NCBI GenBank assembly: GCA_937968025.1
Contig: CALBSL010000043.1
Location: 1 to 8,549 of the forward strand
Origin: an uncultured bacterium
GTDB lineage: Bacteria > Patescibacteriota > Patescibacteriia > 2-12-FULL-60-25
Reading direction: 5' to 3'
Length of the DNA: 8,549 bases
Below are positions 1-7,004 of this stretch, piece by piece. A program made the position numbers and the translations under genes. Within the stretch, counting starts at the first letter, position 1. Every line of letters starts with the position of its first letter. The notes under the pieces were generated by a model. It searched no databases. It saw nothing but the letters and a program-made list of their open reading frames with translations, and had not been told where the DNA came from.

Positions 1-325
1 CCCTTATCTTTCATCACCCGTTGATCTTCTGAAGCTCGATATCGAAGGAAGCGAGGGCGGGGTTGTGAGCGAGCTTGCGACCGCCAATGCGCTAAAAAAT
101 ATCCGCACCTGCGTCATGGAGTACCACTACTATCCAACCGCAGAGAACAATGGGTTAGCAGATCTCCTCAAGCGCTTTGAAACGGCGGGATTCGGCACGC
201 AAGTCTACTGGGAAGACGTGCCCCATACCGACCATCAACTCGACCTCTTCAAGCATCACTCGTACGCACTCTCGCTGCGCATGGCTCCTTTGCTGAACAG
301 CCCCTCCTCTGAAGGTGAGGGCTAG
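1..325 (+). CDS. FkbM family SAM-dependent methyltransferase, C-terminal fragment (5' end outside window)
   Basis: The reading frame is open from base 2 to a TAG at 323-325, so the gene starts upstream of the window. The visible part begins with residues reading VDLLKLDIEGSEGGVV, the family's conserved LLKxDIEGxE block near the end of the Rossmann-type methyltransferase fold. FkbM-family enzymes transfer a methyl group from S-adenosylmethionine to a hydroxyl, often of a sugar in surface-glycan or antibiotic pathways; the acceptor here cannot be told. After the motif comes a strand/helix region (ALKNIRTCVMEYHYYP) typical of the family's C-terminus. An internal GTG at 65 is not a plausible start because it would remove the conserved block. 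The tail SPSSEGEG is encoded by an imperfect inverted repeat (299-323). It precedes asnB by 18 bp on the same strand and probably shares its transcript. Family call is firm; substrate is unknown. Confidence 0.85.
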   Translation, partial: PYLSSPVDLLKLDIEGSEGGVVSELATANALKNIRTCVMEYHYYPTAENNGLADLLKRFETAGFGTQVYWEDVPHTDHQLDLFKHHSYALSLRMAPLLNSPSSEGEG

Positions 326-343
326 GCTCCGATTCTAGCATCT

Positions 344-2116
344 ATGTGCGGCATCATGGGGATGGTGGGAACACGCGGCATCGATACCACGACATCATCG
401 GCGGCTATGCTTGCCGCTCTTGCGCGACGTGGACCGGATGATCAAGGGTCTCAGCTGTTCGCGAACGGCGTTCTTGGTCAAACACGACTTTCGATCATCG
501 ACCTCTCAAGCGGCCATCAACCGATGCGCGATGAGGCTCATCAGCTCACGATCACCTTCAACGGCGAGATCTACAATTACCGGACGCTTCGCCAAGAACT
601 CGAACAACGTGGGCACGTGTTTACCACCCACTCCGATACTGAGGTCATCCTTAAGGCTTACGCCGAACATGGCGAGAATTGCCCTCGTTTTCTCGATGGG
701 ATGTTCGCCTTTGCCATCTGGGATGAGAAGCGGCAACGACTCTTCGTCGCGCGAGATCGTTTTGGCGAGAAACCCTTCTACTACAGCCTCGTGCAGAACA
801 CGCTGATTTTTGCCTCTGAAATAAAAGCGATCCTTGCGACAGGCCTCGTATCGCCCGTACTCGATCTGACGGCACTCGATAACTACCTCGCCCTGCTCTA
901 CGTTCCACCGTGGCGAACCATCTACCGGAACATCCGCCCTCTTCAACCAGCGCACTCGGCGATCTTCCAAGACGGCCAATGGACGGAGACCTGCTATTGG
1001 CGCATTCGTAAACAGCCACTCACCCTGACCCACGCTGAGGCCGTCGAAGAGACACGCCGTCTGCTGCAGACATCGGTCGCCGATCGCTTGCTTGCTGCAG
1101 ATGTTGAAGTCGGTTCATTTTTAAGCGGCGGTGTTGATTCGAGTATCGTGAGCGCCCTGGGCGCGCCGTCTCGCGTCACCCCTCTCAAAACCTTCTCTGC
1201 GGGATTTGAAGGGTTTGTGAATGAGCTACCGTACGCGCGAGCCGTGGCCGAACGGATCGGCTCAACCCATTTCGAAACCCAGGTACAGACCAATCTTGTG
1301 GAGACCTTCCGCGAGGTGAGTGCCTATTTTGATGAACCGTTTGCGGATTCTTCCAACATCCCTACGGCACTCATTTCGCAATTTGCACGGCAACACGTAA
1401 AAACCATTCTGTCAGGCGATGGTGGCGATGAACTCTTTTGGGGCTATGGCCACTATCGACGTCATCATCATCTCCGCAAGATTGAGAAACTGAAGCTCGC
1501 CCTGTTCTCAAATCCTTTCGACTCGCACAAGCGCTACATTCAACACTGGACCCCAGAAGAACGTGCCCGGCTGTGGCGAGACCCGTCCTTCATCGACGCC
1601 GATCCAGCGGGGTACGTGGATATCCGTGAAGCAGAAACAGCTCAAGAAAAGATCAACCTGATCGATCTCTCTATGGCGCTCCCTGGCGATATTCTCACCA
1701 AGGTCGATCGCAGCTCGATGATGCACTCGCTCGAAGTGCGATCGCCATTTTTGTCGCACACGCTCGCCGAATTCGCCTACAATCTCCCAGCAGAGTATAA
1801 AACAGACCAACGTCAAGGAAAACGCATTCTCCAAGAGGCGTTTCATGATCTCCTTCCATGCAACGTGTTCACTCGGAAAAAGCAGGGATTTGGGGCGCCG
1901 GTCTCCCAATGGTTGCACAAGCCCGAGTTTCGCGCGCTCGTTCATCAAACCCTCACGCCAACCGCCCAGATCACCAACCTGCTCCATTGGGAGGAGGTCA
2001 AAAAGGTGGTAGCATCCTTGTACGCTGGCCGGACCGATGCTCAGTATCGCGTCTGGACCCTGCTCGCGCTTGAGCTCTGGCTTCAAAGCCGAACCTCCCC
2101 CGTATGCCTGAACTAA
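344..2116 (+). CDS. asnB: Asparagine synthase (glutamine-hydrolysing), AsnB-type amidotransferase
   Basis: A 590-residue, full-length class II amidotransferase. The start is fixed by Met-Cys: Cys2 becomes the N-terminal nucleophile that hydrolyses glutamine. The glutaminase domain (about 1-215) shows RGPDDQG (29-35), R48, NGE (73-75) and the D98 region HSDTEV, all glutamine-binding landmarks. The synthetase domain (about 230-585) has the ATP-pyrophosphatase loop SGGVDSS (261-267), SGDGGDE (357-363), and KVDRSSMMHSLEVRSPFL (453-470). Known reaction: ATP-dependent adenylation of aspartate followed by amidation to asparagine using glutamine nitrogen. Homologues inside glycan clusters are often thought to amidate a sugar acid or another carboxylate instead; this is inference from its position between a methyltransferase and glycosyltransferases. 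It is slightly longer than E. coli AsnB (about 554). No Shine-Dalgarno is visible. Its 3' end overlaps the next gene by 13 bp. The symbol denotes the family, not a proven function. Confidence 0.93.
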   Translation: MCGIMGMVGTRGIDTTTSSAAMLAALARRGPDDQGSQLFANGVLGQTRLSIIDLSSGHQPMRDEAHQLTITFNGEIYNYRTLRQELEQRGHVFTTHSDTEVILKAYAEHGENCPRFLDGMFAFAIWDEKRQRLFVARDRFGEKPFYYSLVQNTLIFASEIKAILATGLVSPVLDLTALDNYLALLYVPPWRTIYRNIRPLQPAHSAIFQDGQWTETCYWRIRKQPLTLTHAEAVEETRRLLQTSVADRLLAADVEVGSFLSGGVDSSIVSALGAPSRVTPLKTFSAGFEGFVNELPYARAVAERIGSTHFETQVQTNLVETFREVSAYFDEPFADSSNIPTALISQFARQHVKTILSGDGGDELFWGYGHYRRHHHLRKIEKLKLALFSNPFDSHKRYIQHWTPEERARLWRDPSFIDADPAGYVDIREAETAQEKINLIDLSMALPGDILTKVDRSSMMHSLEVRSPFLSHTLAEFAYNLPAEYKTDQRQGKRILQEAFHDLLPCNVFTRKKQGFGAPVSQWLHKPEFRALVHQTLTPTAQITNLLHWEEVKKVVASLYAGRTDAQYRVWTLLALELWLQSRTSPVCLN

Positions 2117-3219
2117 TCCGCAGAATCGTTAAAAAACTCCGTGGAGGAGTTGTTTCACTTTCCCCTCTGCGACCCGCTCGTGGCTGCGTTTTGCTTTCCT
2201 ACACCACCTTACCATTCATCTCACCGGACCATCTCGATGGGCACACGAATCGTTGGGAATGCAAGCGAATGGCGGAGATCTGCTTGGAAGCGGGCTACGC
2301 CGTTGATGTCGTTGATTTTGATCATCCGACCTTTACGCCTCGCAAGCCGTATGTGCTGTGTATCGATATTCAACACAACTTAGAGCGGTTTACACAGCAC
2401 CTGCCTGCTTCATGCATCAAACTCTTCCACGCCACCACTTCGCATTGGCTCTTCAATAATCTCGCCGAATATGAACGGCTTCACGCCCTCAAACAGCGAC
2501 GAGGCGTCGTCTTAACGCCGCGACGAACGCTCCCACCTTCTCGCAATGCCGAATGCGCGGACGCCTGTACCCTTATCGGCAATGACACGACGGCGGCGAC
2601 CTACGCCTACACCAATAAGCCGATCACGCAGATCCCCATCTCGACCACGCACCTCTATCCTTCGCCTGAGCAGAAAGACTTCGCTAAGGCCCGAACGGGC
2701 TTCGTGTGGTTTGGCGGGTCGGGTATGGCGCATAAGGGGCTCGACCTCGTCCTTGAGGCGTTCAGTGAGCTCCCAGAGTATCGCCTTACGGTCTTCGGAA
2801 AAGCCGATCCTGACTTTGTTGCGGCCTACAAGCGAGAGCTTACCGACACCCCAAACATTCGATTTGCGGGCCACGTGAACCCAGGTAGCAACCTCTTCAT
2901 GGACACCCTTCAGGAGGCGGCAACGCTCATCTTTCCATCCTGCTCAGAAGGAAGTTCTGGTGGCGTCGTCACTGCGATGCATGCCGGACTCATTCCACTG
3001 GTGAGCAGAGAGTGCGGCGTTGATGTTGGTTCCGCTGGCTCATTCCTTCCCGTATGTGACGTGGCCACGATCAAGCGCGAGGTCACACGCCTCGCTCAAA
3101 GCGATCCATCAGAGGTACGCTCTCGAGCTGTGGAGGCATGGCGCTTCGCTCGCGAGCACCACACACGAGAGCAGTTTTCACGATCCATGGAACGGGTATT
3201 ACGCACCTATCTTGTCTGA
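2104..3219 (+). CDS. GT4-like (group 1) glycosyltransferase
   Basis: A 371-residue cytoplasmic or peripheral-membrane enzyme expected to transfer a sugar from a nucleotide donor to a growing surface glycan. The C-terminal GT-B half is recognisable: FVWFGGSGMAHKGLDLVLEA (200-219), the first strand and helix of the donor-binding domain, then a VFGK strand end (230-233) and FPSCSEGSSGGVVTAMHAG (277-295), a variant of the E-x7-E donor-sugar/phosphate region. The N-terminal half (1-190) is less conserved and has no transmembrane segment or signal peptide. The ATG at 2104 lies inside the end of asnB (13-bp overlap, different phase), which suggests translational coupling. A GGAGGAG string at 2144-2150 lies inside the coding region and has no suitable in-frame start after it, so it was not used. 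The gene ends one base before the next ATG. Donor and acceptor are not identifiable. Confidence 0.85.
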   Translation: MPELIRRIVKKLRGGVVSLSPLRPARGCVLLSYTTLPFISPDHLDGHTNRWECKRMAEICLEAGYAVDVVDFDHPTFTPRKPYVLCIDIQHNLERFTQHLPASCIKLFHATTSHWLFNNLAEYERLHALKQRRGVVLTPRRTLPPSRNAECADACTLIGNDTTAATYAYTNKPITQIPISTTHLYPSPEQKDFAKARTGFVWFGGSGMAHKGLDLVLEAFSELPEYRLTVFGKADPDFVAAYKRELTDTPNIRFAGHVNPGSNLFMDTLQEAATLIFPSCSEGSSGGVVTAMHAGLIPLVSRECGVDVGSAGSFLPVCDVATIKREVTRLAQSDPSEVRSRAVEAWRFAREHHTREQFSRSMERVLRTYLV

Positions 3220-3220
3220 T

Positions 3221-4108
3221 ATGTCTTCACCGCGCCCACTCGTATCCGTCATCATCCCCACCAATAATGAAGCGGAACGGATTGAAACCACGCTTCGCTC
3301 GATGCTCCTCCAAACCTACAAGGAGCTCGAAATTTTAGTGATCGACGACCATAGCACCGATGGCACAAAAGCAATCGTAGAGCGCTATGCTCGCATGGAT
3401 TCACGCATTCAGTACCATCTTTTGCCCACTATCGATACCAAACGAACCCACATTCTTCCGCATCGCACGAACGGGTGGCGACGGTACGATATTAACGGCG
3501 GCTACTTGGCGCGAAACTACGGATTCACGATCGCTCAAGGAGAATACATCACCCTGCAGGATGCGGACGACGCCTCCCTCGCCAACCGCATTGAAATCCA
3601 GTACGAGCTAGCTCAACGCTATAACGCGACGCTTGTTGCCACCAAATGGATGCCACTGAAAGAAGGCTACCTCGAGAAACGGTTTGATCTTGAACGGGCT
3701 TTTACAGAGATAGGCGAAGAGAACATCGTCATTCGTCCAGACGTGATTACCTCGCTCGCCCGCAAGAATCGTGGCCGATGGATGCAAGATTGGTTCCCGC
3801 ATACGCGTATCCCCTTCATCTTCAAGTGGTTCCCACTCACTCGCCCACTCTTCTTTGGTGGCTACGATAACTATCCTGGCGCCGACAATAGCCTCTTCTT
3901 TCATCGAGATGTGGTGAAACGAGTGACATTCCGCCAACGAGATCAACGCGTATGGCCGAATCCCTATGGCCGTGGGTCTGGGCGTGATTTCGCTTTTCAG
4001 GTTGCGGATACCTTTGAAAATAGCTGGTCTTTCAAACTCCCCATTTACCTTTGGCGTACCACGGGCACAAACAGTGAGTTCCCGGGATACGAAAAATACC
4101 TCATTTAA
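3221..4108 (+). CDS. Glycosyltransferase family 2 (first of tandem pair)
   Basis: A 295-residue GT-A fold enzyme. The start is ATG 3221, one base after the previous stop. The frame is open further upstream (to about 3020), but that stretch lies over the preceding gene and the GT2 domain begins right after this ATG. Motifs: VSVIIPTNNEAERIETTLRS (8-27), the first nucleotide-binding strand; VIDDHSTDGT (40-49), which binds the uridine part; and ITLQDADDAS (110-119), whose DADD supplies the metal-binding DxD. The C-terminal half contains NGGYLARNYGF (92-102), FFGGYDNYPGADN (211-223) and GSGRDFAFQVADTF (252-265), where family members usually place the ED-type catalytic base; here the pair reads RD. 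No transmembrane helix is obvious, so it likely works at the cytoplasmic face of the membrane. It is in the same phase as the following GT2 gene, separated by TAA and one codon. Confidence 0.88.
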   Translation: MSSPRPLVSVIIPTNNEAERIETTLRSMLLQTYKELEILVIDDHSTDGTKAIVERYARMDSRIQYHLLPTIDTKRTHILPHRTNGWRRYDINGGYLARNYGFTIAQGEYITLQDADDASLANRIEIQYELAQRYNATLVATKWMPLKEGYLEKRFDLERAFTEIGEENIVIRPDVITSLARKNRGRWMQDWFPHTRIPFIFKWFPLTRPLFFGGYDNYPGADNSLFFHRDVVKRVTFRQRDQRVWPNPYGRGSGRDFAFQVADTFENSWSFKLPIYLWRTTGTNSEFPGYEKYLI

Positions 4109-4111
4109 CCT

Positions 4112-5017
4112 GTGAAATTCTCGATCGTCACCCCAGCGCACAACGCTGAGCGCTGGATTCGCGAAACTATTGAAAGCGTTCTGTCACAACGTGGTGATTT
4201 TTCGATCGAATATATTCTCTGCGACGGTGGGAGCACCGATACCACCCCAGAGATCATTCAGGAGTACGTCGACAAGATTCAACACGGAACCATTCGGATC
4301 GCCTGCCATGCCGTGACGATACGTTGGAGCTCGCAGCGAGACGGAGGGATGTACGAGGCGATCAACCGAGGTTTTTCGACTGCAACCGGCGATGTCTATG
4401 CCTGGATCAATGCGGATGATCGCTACGAACCAGAGGCATTTCACCATATTCAAACCGCTCTCGAAGCCCACCCAGAGATTCGCTGGATCAAGGGCATGAC
4501 GCAGACCATCGATGAGCACGGTTCCGTCGTGCGCCCGGGAACCTGCCACCTGTATTATCAAGATTGGCTGCGTCAGGGGCTCTATGGCCAAGAAGCCTAC
4601 TATGTGGAACAGGACAGCGTATTCTGGACCGCTGCGCTCTGGAAAGAGATTGGCGCCATTCCTCCCGAGCTCCGCTTTGCTGGCGATTACTGGCTCTGGA
4701 TCCAGTTTGCCCGTCTCGCTCCGCTCTGGTCATTGCAGGCACTCGTGAGCAGCTTCCGCAAACGCCACGGACAGCTCAGCAGAGATATCGCTCGCTACAA
4801 AACAGAACAACACGCGATTCGACCAAAACGAACCCTTCTCGCGTGGTGTGCTCGTCTCTTCTTTGGGGCGCAGGCGCGGTTGAGCGCTCTCTACCGCCCA
4901 GCAGAGCCGCTGTTTGCCAGACTCTACCCATACGTCTTTCGACGAACGCAGGCCTACCTCACCTACCGCGCTGGTCAGATCGTCAAAAAAACCACTTCAT
5001 CCATGAATGCTGAATGA
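4112..5017 (+). CDS. Glycosyltransferase family 2 (second of tandem pair)
   Basis: A 301-residue GT-A enzyme with a GTG start at 4112. An in-frame TAA six bases upstream and the immediate start of the domain (KFSIVTPAHNAERWIRETIES, residues 2-22) leave no other option. Motifs: CDGGSTDTT (37-45) for nucleotide binding; RDGGMYEAINRGF (76-88), the subfamily's S/R-D-x-G-x-Y-x-A-x-N-x-G block; INADD (99-103), the metal-binding DxD; YVEQDSVFW (164-172); GDYWLWIQFA (191-200), the acceptor/catalytic acid region; and SSFRKRHGQLS (213-223). This pattern resembles WcaE/WcaA-like sugar transferases of exopolysaccharide clusters. The last 70 or so residues are rich in arginine, leucine and aromatic residues, consistent with amphipathic helices for membrane contact (inference). 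The gene overlaps the following methyltransferase by four bases (ATGA), a classic coupling arrangement. No Shine-Dalgarno is visible. Confidence 0.88.
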   Translation: MKFSIVTPAHNAERWIRETIESVLSQRGDFSIEYILCDGGSTDTTPEIIQEYVDKIQHGTIRIACHAVTIRWSSQRDGGMYEAINRGFSTATGDVYAWINADDRYEPEAFHHIQTALEAHPEIRWIKGMTQTIDEHGSVVRPGTCHLYYQDWLRQGLYGQEAYYVEQDSVFWTAALWKEIGAIPPELRFAGDYWLWIQFARLAPLWSLQALVSSFRKRHGQLSRDIARYKTEQHAIRPKRTLLAWCARLFFGAQARLSALYRPAEPLFARLYPYVFRRTQAYLTYRAGQIVKKTTSSMNAE

Positions 5018-5730
5018 CCTCTATGTTGATGCGCCTCAAAAAGCTCCTGAATACCTGCGGGTATGACGTCAAAAAATATCATTCGCCCCTCACTTCCACC
5101 GTCCGGCCGCTCGGTATCAAAACCGTGCTAGATATCGGGGCGAATGTGGGCCATTTTTCTACGCACATGCGGCAGCTATTTCCCGAGGCAATGATCTACG
5201 CGTTTGAGCCGCTCCCTGACTGTTTTGCCGCCCTCCAATCACGCCTGGCGAATGATCGGCGCTTCAAAGCGTTTCCGGTCGCCCTTGGTGATGCCGCTGG
5301 CGAAATGACGATGGAGCGGAGCGCGTTCCATCCAAGCTCTTCGCTCCGGACGATGAGCTCACTCCACAAGCAACTGTACCCAAAAACGGCAGAATCTCGC
5401 CCAGAAACCATTCAGATCGCCCGCCTAGACGATGTTCTTGCAAGCGAACACCTCGAACCTGGTCTACTCGTAAAAATGGATGTTCAAGGGTATGAAGATG
5501 CGGTCATCAAGGGAGGCGCAAACGTCATCAGACAAGCGGTCGCCGCGATGATCGAAACCTCGTTTGTTCCACTGTATGAGAACCAACCCCTCTTTAACGA
5601 TATCTGCAAAGCAATGGATGAACTCGGTTTTTCTTACTGTGGAGATGTGGGTCGCCATTACAGCCGGACGTCCGATAAACTCCTCTACGAAGATTCCTTG
5701 TTCCTCAAAAAGGAACTCATGACCGCTTAG
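5014..5730 (+). CDS. FkbM family SAM-dependent methyltransferase (complete)
   Basis: A 238-residue enzyme expected to methylate a hydroxyl, probably on a sugar of the glycan made by the neighbouring transferases. Landmarks: TVLDIGANVGHFS (37-49), the glycine-rich SAM-binding motif I; YAFEPLPDCF (62-71), motif II with the acidic residue for the SAM ribose; LARLDD-like region IQIARLDDVL (133-142); and LLVKMDVQGYEDAVIKGG (151-168), the FkbM family signature LLKxDVQGxE. Length is normal for the family. The start at 5014 gives an ATGA overlap with the preceding GT2 gene; an alternative in-frame ATG at 5023 would lose only three residues. It is the second FkbM gene of the string, and the two share the signature block but differ clearly in sequence (LDIEGSE versus MDVQGYE), so they are not a recent duplicate. 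The 3' end overlaps the opposing gene by 14 bp. Confidence 0.92.
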   Translation: MTSMLMRLKKLLNTCGYDVKKYHSPLTSTVRPLGIKTVLDIGANVGHFSTHMRQLFPEAMIYAFEPLPDCFAALQSRLANDRRFKAFPVALGDAAGEMTMERSAFHPSSSLRTMSSLHKQLYPKTAESRPETIQIARLDDVLASEHLEPGLLVKMDVQGYEDAVIKGGANVIRQAVAAMIETSFVPLYENQPLFNDICKAMDELGFSYCGDVGRHYSRTSDKLLYEDSLFLKKELMTA

Positions 5731-6829
5731 GGGCTGGCGCAAGGTTTTCGAAAAAGGTCGCCAATGTTTGCGTACAGTTCTCGATTTCGAGGTGCTTCAA
5801 CGCAAAGGCACGCGCATTTCGCGCCAATCTTTCGCGGAGCTCTGCGTCGTTCAGCAAGCGCTGCAGCGCCGCGCGCAACTCGGCTACGTTCCCCTCCTCC
5901 ACCAGAAGGCCCGTTTCTTCGTGGGTGATGTAGGAATCCATCGTAAACGTTCGAGTCGCGATGATCGCTTTTCCCATCGTCATGGCTTCATGCACGGTGG
6001 AACAGCCCATCGCATCATTCAACCGACGCGAGGTATCAAGCGGGATCACCACAATGCTGGCTCGATCGTAGGCTTCCACGAGCTCTTTTGGCGTATAGTT
6101 TTTGACCGTGACGAAAGATGGGAGCGGATTGAATGGTGTGAGTCGGTTCGGCCGTGTCGTCACCACGAGCGGAATATCTAACCCCTCGCACGCCGAGAAG
6201 AGGGTTTTGTAGTCACGATCTGGATCCGTGCCGACCGCTAGCAGGCTTCGCTCCTTCACCCCATCTGTTGGTACGAAAAACGACATATCAGCCCCAAAAG
6301 GAATGCAGGCGATCCGCTCCGCCAAATGCGGAAAGCGGCGTTTCAAGCGATCCGCTTCCGTGTGGCTGAGCGTCACAATTCCCGCAGATCGTCCCACGAG
6401 AAACGCGAAGAGCTTCTGCCGAACGGTTGATTCCGTCCCCAAAAAACCGGTGATATTAAAGTCATGCATCACCCATTTTGGTCGTCGTGGAGAGAGCGTG
6501 GTAAAAACGAGCTGCGTTCCAAATCCCGTCGATGCAAAAATGACGTCGTAGGCAAAGAATTTCCAAAATACGAACAGATGGAGCCAATACGCCGAAACAT
6601 ACCGGCGGATCACGCGACAAATCCAAAGTGGGTAGACATCTTCTAATTCGATGCAATCGGCGTCTATTCCGAAATGCCCCAGATGGCACATCCCCCAAAA
6701 ACCCGCTCCGTGATTCTCTCCACGCTGAACCCGGTTCAAGGCGTGCCGCCGTGGACCAACGAACAGATAGCCAACCCGCAGAGGTCGCGGGGTCGAAGAC
6801 GGCGGGAGCGAGGCAGAATCAATGCCCAT
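5717..6829 (-). CDS. GT4-type (group 1) glycosyltransferase
   Basis: A 370-residue GT-B enzyme on the opposite strand to its neighbours. The N-terminal acceptor domain starts with LRVGYLFVGPRRH (17-29) and includes an aromatic, hydrophobic stretch (about 77-100, YWLHLFVFWKFFAYDVIFAS) that may touch the membrane. The donor domain carries CIPFGADMSFFVP (175-187), LLAVGTDPDRDYKTLFSA (196-213), GCSTVHEAMTMGKAIIAT (275-292), the nucleotide-sugar-binding helix and loop, and ITHEETGLLVEEGNVAEL (301-318), the typical end of the GT4 signature. It ends with the usual helix crossing back to the N-domain. ATG 6829 is chosen because the first fold strand lies only 17 residues in; no good ribosome-binding site is seen. 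It converges on the FkbM gene with a 14-bp overlap of coding ends, and its promoter probably lies in 6865-6893. Sugar specificity cannot be read. Confidence 0.9.
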   Translation of the reverse strand: MGIDSASLPPSSTPRPLRVGYLFVGPRRHALNRVQRGENHGAGFWGMCHLGHFGIDADCIELEDVYPLWICRVIRRYVSAYWLHLFVFWKFFAYDVIFASTGFGTQLVFTTLSPRRPKWVMHDFNITGFLGTESTVRQKLFAFLVGRSAGIVTLSHTEADRLKRRFPHLAERIACIPFGADMSFFVPTDGVKERSLLAVGTDPDRDYKTLFSACEGLDIPLVVTTRPNRLTPFNPLPSFVTVKNYTPKELVEAYDRASIVVIPLDTSRRLNDAMGCSTVHEAMTMGKAIIATRTFTMDSYITHEETGLLVEEGNVAELRAALQRLLNDAELRERLARNARAFALKHLEIENCTQTLATFFENLAPAPKRS

Positions 6830-6864
6830 ACATCAAGAGAAAAGCGACTAAGCAAGCACCGATG

Positions 6865-6893
6865 AGCATACTTGGCGGCCCCGAGATGATCAA
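6865..6893 (-). promoter_or_regulatory. Candidate sigma70-like promoter for the minus-strand glycosyltransferase
   Basis: On the minus strand, TTGATC (6893-6888) and TATGCT (6870-6865) match the -35 and -10 consensus at four of six positions each and are separated by exactly 17 bases. A start of transcription near 6858 would leave a leader of about 30 bases before ATG 6829. It sits in the divergent intergenic region where a promoter is needed. Matches of this quality arise by chance, so this is only a candidate. Confidence 0.35.
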
Positions 6894-6932
6894 GACCCTT
6901 CTCTGCACCGTCGGTCTTAGACTATATGCACA

Positions 6933-6961
6933 TTGGCAGCGGAACGAATCCCGGCTAAACT
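6933..6961 (+). promoter_or_regulatory. Candidate sigma70-like promoter for the class I methyltransferase
   Basis: TTGGCA (6933-6938, five of six to the -35 consensus) and TAAACT (6956-6961, four of six to the -10) are spaced by 17 bases. Transcription would start near 6968, about 37 bases before ATG 7005. If real, it argues against a translation start at TTG 6933, which would fall in the -35 element. The rest of the 175-base divergent region (6830-7004) shows no further gene, tRNA or clear operator to my eye. Confidence 0.4.
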
Positions 6962-7004
6962 GCGCAGCAAGTACTCATTGCCCCGCCTGAACTCCACCCC
7001 ATCT

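Noticed and set aside
506..1033. Minus-strand open frame of 175 codons opposite asnB, and a similar one at 1508-2086
   Set aside because: They are antisense shadows of a strongly conserved gene and show no family motif or start signal.
2141..2160. GGAGGAG string as a strong ribosome-binding site for an internal start
   Set aside because: The codons after it in the glycosyltransferase frame include no ATG, GTG or TTG at suitable spacing, and the other-phase frame encodes nothing recognisable.
3020..3220. Possible N-terminal extension of the first GT2 gene back to about 3020
   Set aside because: It lies over the end of the preceding glycosyltransferase, whose conserved sequence is clearly in the other phase, and the GT2 domain starts immediately after ATG 3221.
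4564..5013. Plus-strand open frame of 149 codons inside the second GT2 gene
   Set aside because: It overlaps conserved GT2 sequence in another phase; the arginine-, serine- and proline-rich translation is typical of a shadow frame.
6933..7004. Upstream TTG start at 6933 for the class I methyltransferase
   Set aside because: The added 24 residues do not resemble the family N-terminus, which begins near MALSYNSYFYEEM, and the stretch contains a candidate promoter.
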